64,000 nt of DNA from Microbotryomycetes sp. JL201 (taxonomy: Eukaryota > Basidiomycota > Microbotryomycetes). Location: positions 124,001 to 188,000 of the forward strand of contig JAQYUZ010000015.1 of assembly GCA_033819885.1 (NCBI GenBank). Direction: 5' to 3'. A program made the position numbers and the translations under genes. Below the pieces are notes generated by a model. It was not told where the DNA came from, did no database searches, and was given only the letters and a program-made list of their open reading frames with translations. This document shows positions 55,152 to 64,000 of this stretch, in pieces (within the stretch, counting starts at the first letter, position 1; each line of letters starts with the position of its first letter).

Positions 55152-56376
55152 ATGCAGTCGACAACAACGAGCCTGGTCCGACGGGCCTTGCGGGCAGCAT
55201 ATACTGGCGCGCCGTCGTCGACTTCGAGCGGTTTTCATCATCGGCAGCAGCGGGCGCAGCGGCTGTACGCTACGCACACGCCGCCATCGGCGACAACATC
55301 AGATGGTCAAACCCAACAGCAGCTACCGACCGACTCGTACAAGCAAAAAATGGCGCAACTGCAAGCCAAGCAGGTCAAAATGGCGGACAAAGCCGGACGG
55401 ATGAAGCGAGGTTCAGGCATGGTCAGTGATCGCCGTACCTATCACTTGGTATCAAGAAAGTAGTAAAGCTAACCGCTTGAGCTGCAGATCGCGCCAATTC
55501 CCCTGTTTGGTCCGTCGAGAGCGCGCATTTGGGCTGCGGTTGCGGTTCTGTTCCTGACAATTTGGCGCTTGCAGCAAATCACATTCCGCCGAAAGGAGGA
55601 CGGACATTTGGTGAAAACACGCCGTTTTCTTTGCGGTGGCAGTACTTCAAAAGCGATGTCGGTAATGATTTGTACTCGCTCAAAGTGTGAGCATTCTTGT
55701 TCTGCTGGCGCGCTCTCTGGCCATGAGCAGCGAACTGAATACTGTCGCGGCACAGTCGACTCGGCTGGAGAAAGACGCTAGGAACAAAGTGGCTGCAGCA
55801 TTTCAATGAGCGGTCCCTTTTGACGTACAAGGCGGCGAACATGGCTTTGACGACGTGAGTGTATCGCGCTGTCAAACTTGCCATGCGCCCTCTACAACTT
55901 GTTCTGACACCTCACACGCACAGAGGCAACTATGAAAAACTGCTTCCGCTCGCGAGCACGAGCGTCATTGACGACCTCAAGTCACAGCGAGCTCGCAAAT
56001 TAGCCGGCCTGCGTCTCAGCTGGAAACTGCACAAGCTCGTGTCGCAAGAAATCGTATGCGCGCGCGAACAAGAAGTTGTCAAACAGGACGAGTTTGTTGC
56101 GCAGGCGGCAGTCAGGTTTGTGACCGAGCAGAGCCTCGAGATCAGAAACAGCGAGGGCAAGCTCGTCGGTTCCGGCAGCCATCTGAGACCACAGCAAGTG
56201 ACCGAAGTGAGTTACAGCCCGTTACATTATGCGTTCTCGTCTTCTCGGCTTACCCGACTCGCCCGCAGTATTACATCTTCCAACGAGACATGTGGCGTCC
56301 GGATGACGACTGGCGAGCAGTCAAGATTCGGGCTCGGGAGACGGACTTGATCAAAGATCCAACGCAGCAGCCGTAG
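55152..56376 (+). CDS. MBA1/mL45-like mitoribosome receptor (Tim44-like domain)
   Basis: Mba1 ties the mitoribosome exit to the inner membrane for insertion of mitochondrially encoded proteins. The ATG at 55152 begins a Ser/Arg-rich presequence (MQSTTTSLVRRALRAAYTGA). Spliced exons then read MADKAGRMKRGSGMIAPIPL, NHIPPKGGRTFGENTPFSLR, WQYFKSDVGNDLYSLKVRLG, NERSLLTYKAANMALTTGNY, EKLLPLASTSVIDDLKSQRA, KLVGSGSHLRPQQVTEYYIF and ends DLIKDPTQQP. The order of a short aromatic helix, Y-K-x-x-N-M-A-L, L-L-P-L-A-S and a W/F-rich final strand matches the Tim44-like fold. Six exons, all GT-AG. It diverges from the thioesterase gene; CACGTG lies at 55063 between them. Confidence 0.78.
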
Positions 56377-56514
56377 AATACACCAGTACGGGCAGCTTGA
56401 CTTGTAGACACGTGATTTGGGGACTGTTGTAGAATCGCCTCGGACGCGCTCGAGCCTCTATCGGTCCTCGCACCGCCTCTGTTCCCGCGCGACGCGCTCG
56501 AGACGCGTTGACGA

Positions 56515-58561
56515 ATGTCAGTCGCTGCTGGACAAGTGCTCGTGCACTGCCCATGCACGCACAGCGTCGACATTGACCGCAGTCCACCGACATCAAGCCC
56601 GCTGGCCGAACTCGAGCACCACAGTCTGTCGGAGCTCCTGTTCTGCGAAGAGTGCGACCGCGTGAGGTGTGACGCGTGTGTCGCGTGCGAAGTCGCGTGC
56701 TACTACTGTCCAAACTGCCTGTTCGAGGTGCCGAGCGCGAGTGTCCGGGCAGAGCGCAATAGGTGCGCTCAAAGGGCCCACGAAGCATGTCTGACTGCTG
56801 TTGACTGTGAGAGACATTTACAGGTGCGCCCGCAACTGCTTCCAGTGCCCATCGTGCGATCATACGCTCGCTGTCGTCGCCTCAGACTCGGCCGATCCGA
56901 ACCTCGCACCAACATCGGCAGCAGCGAGCGCAGGAGAACCACCATACTTTCTTCAATGCTTGTTCTGCCTGTGGGACTCGAAAGAGGTCGGCATTACGTT
57001 CGAAAAGCCGACCGGACTGTCCCGTCAGTTCGGACGCTCAGGCCACTAAGCACTACACCAGTAGAGACTGATACATTGTTCTGAGCCGCAGAACAACTGC
57101 AGAAAGGCGAAGATACGGCGCCTGAACTGGCGGAATTCAATCACTTGCAAGATCACTTTGAGCCTTATTTGCGAAGGGGTCTGAGCGAGGCCACCACCAC
57201 CGGCTTGCAAGCTGCAAGGTCCTCGGTATCTGTAGGCAGCAGCGCGGCCGTTGCTGCGGCATCAAGAGCGCTCTCATCGTCATCACTGCCGAGAGACACG
57301 ACATCCTCGAGGTATGGCAAGATTGCGAGGTACTCGCATCGGTCACGTGCAGCAGCGTTACTTCCCACGAGCACGGACTGGGACGAACTGGAGCAGTACG
57401 ACAGCCTTTTCCCTGCCAGAAACACGGTGTATGAAAGCTCCGACGACAACGTCAAGGGCAAAGGCGTAGACCGCGATAGACAACGATTGGAAGCGATCGA
57501 GACCCTCACGGACATTGAACAAGTGACGAGGTTAGAACAGAGGTGGTCAACGTCTTGGAATCAACCTTTCTTACAAAGGTGAGCTGATGGTTTCCGCTTT
57601 GCGGGTCAGCGCGCTTTATACTGATCCTCCCATTGCTTCCACAGCGATCTCAAACCTCTTCGAACACCCCTCGAAGCCAAGTATTCGAAACGGTGTCCGA
57701 CATGCAAGCACATCTTGACCAAACCCGAACAAAAGTCAACTTCGACGAGGTACAAGATCAAACTTGTTGCCCAAAACTATCTGCCTCACTTACAAATCAG
57801 TCGAAAGAGCCCGGCATTGATGAGCTCGAGACTGTCTGCAATCGCAGCTGGTGGCAGAGTAGCAGGAGGAAGCAGAAGAAGCTCGGTTCTGCCAAATTTG
57901 GGCGGTCTCGCAGCGCCTGACGACGAACCTTTGAGACCGGACAGATCATACACGTTTGAACTGACGTTTACGAACCCGTTATACGAGGCAATTCAAGTCA
58001 GCTTATCGGTCGCCAAACCAGAGCCGACATTTTTTGAGAGCGAAAACATCGATGTTGACCATGACGACTCGGACAAAGACCAGTGTCGACCACCCTTCGT
58101 CGTCAACTTGCCGACGTCATACTTTGAAGTTTCTGCTTTCGCTGAGGATTGGGAATACGATCAAGATTACGATATCACGAATATGGATGACGACGGACCA
58201 GACGAGGGCGATGAGGGTGGCGAAACCAAAAAAAGGTCTTCGAGGTTTGGACTTGGCGTCCTAGAAAGGAAAAAGCATAGTACAAAGATTGCGATGGATG
58301 TGACCATTTCTAAGCACGCCATCGGACATCTTAGAGTGAGCACGTTTGACTGCTCGTGCTTGACAGGGCGCCATCCTGACAACTGTCCGAAATGTACAGG
58401 CCAACATACTGGTAACGTATTACTACCAGTCTGAAGAAGACCAGGGTGGCGAATCAGCGAAAGCGGACGGAAATCGCAAATCGTTCAGCTTTTGGACTTT
58501 GTGTCCGCTGGGAACTGTCATGCCTAGACCCGCAGCTGCCGCTGCTGTCATCAAGGAGTGA
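56515..58561 (+). CDS. Dynactin subunit 4 (p62)
   Basis: Pointed-end subunit of the dynactin complex, the cofactor of cytoplasmic dynein. The ATG at 56515 starts MSVAAGQVLVHCPCTHSVDI. The N-terminus is a cysteine-rich region with paired CxxC: LLFCEECDRVRCDACVACEV, YYCPNCLFEVPSA, CARNCFQCPSCDH and FLQCLFCLWDSKEVG. The splice after GLS gives QQLQKGEDTAPELAEFNHL, matching the family better than an alternative GC-donor reading. Later come KYSKRCPTCKHILTKPEQKS, SYTFELTFTNPLYEAIQVSL, an acidic loop (DDDGPDEGDEGGE) and a C-terminal Ala/Pro run. It ends 165 bases from the convergent MCM3 gene. Confidence 0.92.
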
Positions 58562-58709
58562 TTGCGCGTTTTGTTGCAATAGAGAGCCTCCGTTGACGCC
58601 GACCTGCGCGGAGAAAGATACACGATTTTATGACAATCAAGCTTGACTGAACCTAAGCATACACGACAGAGAGTTAAAACTGCAACAGCTCGAAACCCAA
58701 GTACTTCTA

Positions 58710-62195
<3,486 letters not shown>

Positions 62196-62375
62196 CGCGA
62201 GCGGTCTCGACGAGGCGCCGTGAAGAGAGACGCAAAGACGACGCGCGAACGCGAGCGGACGCGTTCCGGACGCGCCGCGACGCGTAAAGTGAAGAACAGG
62301 GGGGTATCTGGCAACGCCAACTACCATCGGCTCATCAAATTTTGGAAAATACGACATAGGGACGCAAGACTCGAT

Positions 62376-64000
62376 CTACATCTCGGTCACACACCGGCGT
62401 AGTGGCGGACCCGCCGCCACAGAATCGATGCCACTTTCAGCCACATCGTTCCCGTAGTCATCAGAACATCCAGGGACGGACAATACCGCAGACGAATCCA
62501 ATCTTGGCCTGTTTTCACGAACATCACAATCAGCCCGGGCAATCCTTTACAGACCATGTGGGCCGCACTTACGCAAGAGGTTTGCCGCTCAAATTTGACG
62601 TCGGCAACTCTCTCCATGTCAAACTTTTTCTGATTCTTCGGGAACGTTTCTGGACGTTGTCTTCGCCAGTTCCCATCTCGTCGAGACCGCCGACCGACTG
62701 GTCTAAAGTTCTTTGACTGTATCCGCTTTCGGCAGACGACACAGATGCAATAGAAATGATGGATCTCGGTCGTGTGTTTGTTGCATTTGAAGATGGAGTG
62801 ACAGGCCAAGGCGCGATGCGAGGCTGATGTTGTTGCAGAGATAAAAGGGCCGCGAGTCGCGCCGACGAAGCAGAAGGAGGCTCACCGTGGCGCTCAAACG
62901 TCAACGAACGGCTGGAAAAATTGGCTCTCCCATCTGCGGCAGATGCAGAAAGCCGTCTCGGTCGATTCATTAACGGACGAGGCGTCACGGTTGACGGCAT
63001 TGGCCCGTCGCGAGTACAACCAAGCGATCTATCTCTCGAAGGTGTCGGCGTCGTGTAGCCATCGCCCGACCCTTCGTGTCCAGGAAAAATGGAGGTGCAA
63101 CTCGCGCCAGGCCACGACGAGTCTTCATCGATGCTCGCAGATCCGTTCGAGCTGAGACGACCAAAGCTCGGCGCAGGGGACTTGGCTCTTCCCAATTCCC
63201 TTCCCGACACCGCTGCACTCGGCGAGAGATTACCAGCGCCGGCTGACCAGTCTCTGTTGACCAATGAAGTACCAGTCGGCCAAAACGCCCATGACTGTCC
63301 GCTCGACACCTGCTTCTTAGTTACTGGCGAGCCTTCGCTCTCACTTCGTCGCATGTCGGTCGACACACCCGATCGGCTGTCGGCGCTTCTCAGACTGAGT
63401 AGGTTGGAGCTGCTAGAAGAATGGGCTCGGAACATGGCGGCACCTGGCAAAGACCAATCGACTGACACCGAGTGAGGTCTGTGTCTCGGACGAGGTCTCG
63501 TCGGAGCCATCGCTCGCAATTGCGCTTCTGCAGAGCCAGGTCCATGCAGGCTGGAAGTTGAATAGAATGGTCCGGCGGGTGACGACTGACGACGAGAATG
63601 CCAACTTGGAGGTACGACTGTCCAACTAGGCGGAGGCATTTCTGTCACGTCCGTTTCGGGAGTCGAGACCCGTCGAGACCATTCATCGCTTTGCCTGGTA
63701 TGCGAGCTGCCTGAAGACTCTGCCGACGATGTGACTGAACCGAGCACTCCCGTCCGAGAGTGGGCCAGGGCTGATGTAGGTGTGCGAGACGCATTATTGG
63801 GTAAAAAGGCAACAGTTGAAGAGTTGGGAGGCGGTGAAGAGCTCCGATCACTGCTCCTGGTCGTTCGAAGACTGGAAGGGCGAGGTAGTCCCGGCTTTCG
63901 TCGTGTCTTGCCCTGATCGTTAGGGATCGCTGAAATTGCAGCGGGAAGCGGGTGATCTGCAAGCATAGAAAGAGGATCACTGCAGATGAATGCAACTGCT
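62376..64000 (-). CDS. Serine-rich disordered protein, 5' end outside the window
   Basis: I do not recognise this protein. The main exon runs from about 63966 to 62581 and is rich in Ser, Pro, Arg and Gly: NDQGKTRRKPGLPRPSSLRT, RRVSTPETDVTEMPPPSW, RPRHRPHSVSVDWSLPGAAM, PLMNRPRRLSASAADGR and SRRIRKSLTWRELPTSNLSG. Many R-x-x-S and S/T-P sites suggest a phosphorylated signalling or cytoskeletal protein. A GT-AG intron with a gtaagt donor near 62580 and an acceptor near 62510 adds an exon ending RRCVTEM (stop 62376). A ttgcag acceptor just left of 63966 suggests the coding region continues beyond the window edge; alternatively the ATG at 63966 is the start. Confidence 0.6.

Noticed and set aside
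57049-57112. Seventh GC-AG intron in dynactin p62
   Set aside because: A GT donor (gtcagt) a few bases upstream also keeps the frame and gives the better family match (GLSQQLQK), so no GC donor is needed.

Overview
The window is nuclear DNA of a fungus, most likely a basidiomycete with a compact genome. The evidence is a dense mix of fungal genes: a Zn(II)2Cys6 regulator, an ECM4-type glutathione transferase, CBP3, a proline-rich decapping-type protein and a secreted GH45-like protein. Almost every gene is broken by several short introns (46-102 nt) with CTNAN-like branch sites. About 31 protein genes fit in 64 kb. I saw no rRNA, tRNA, CRISPR array, virus-like element or intact transposon. 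A Pucciniomycotina-type genome would fit, but I cannot fix the species. Gene models were built by hand from splice signals, reading phase and family conservation; for several genes the exon lengths were summed and are divisible by three.

The left part (1-10.5 kb) is gene-poor and rearranged. It holds two small unknown genes, a lysine-rich coiled-coil gene with a weak SGF29/tudor resemblance, a 48-residue acidic ORF, and a small C2H2 zinc-finger gene whose promoter and first codons recur about 2.6 kb away. The 3' end of a sugar transporter gene sits immediately behind one copy of that repeated promoter. A second short dispersed repeat (about 3.3 and 9.75 kb) accompanies it.

From 10.5 kb on, genes are tightly packed. 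STT3 (oligosaccharyltransferase catalytic subunit) and a KDEL-tailed protein disulfide isomerase lie head to head and both act in ER glycoprotein maturation. Next come a single-pass membrane protein, CBP3 (cytochrome b assembly), an ECM4-like glutathionyl-hydroquinone reductase, a PRXL2-type peroxiredoxin-like protein, an M50B-like membrane metalloprotease overlapping stop-to-stop with a GNAT acetyltransferase, an alpha/beta-hydrolase-like protein, a PNRC-like protein, the splicing factor BUD13/CWC26, a large disordered protein and an ELYS-like nucleoporin.

From 32 to 41 kb lie KGD2 (2-oxoglutarate dehydrogenase E2), mitochondrial asparaginyl-tRNA synthetase, protein-L-isoaspartate methyltransferase, an MGR3-like mitochondrial TPR protein and UBC4/5. 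From 40.7 to 50.3 kb there is a secreted cluster: a GH45/DPBB protein, a Zn2Cys6 transcription factor, a secreted beta-helix protein and a secreted agmatinase. The right end carries HRI1, ribosomal protein L17, a two-hotdog acyl-CoA thioesterase, an MBA1/mL45-like mitoribosome receptor, dynactin p62, MCM3 and a partial serine-rich gene.

The most unusual signal is in gene structure. Six introns in six different genes are best explained by GC-AG splice sites, one of them bordering a 13-nt microexon, and one intron has a 35-T run as its polypyrimidine tract.
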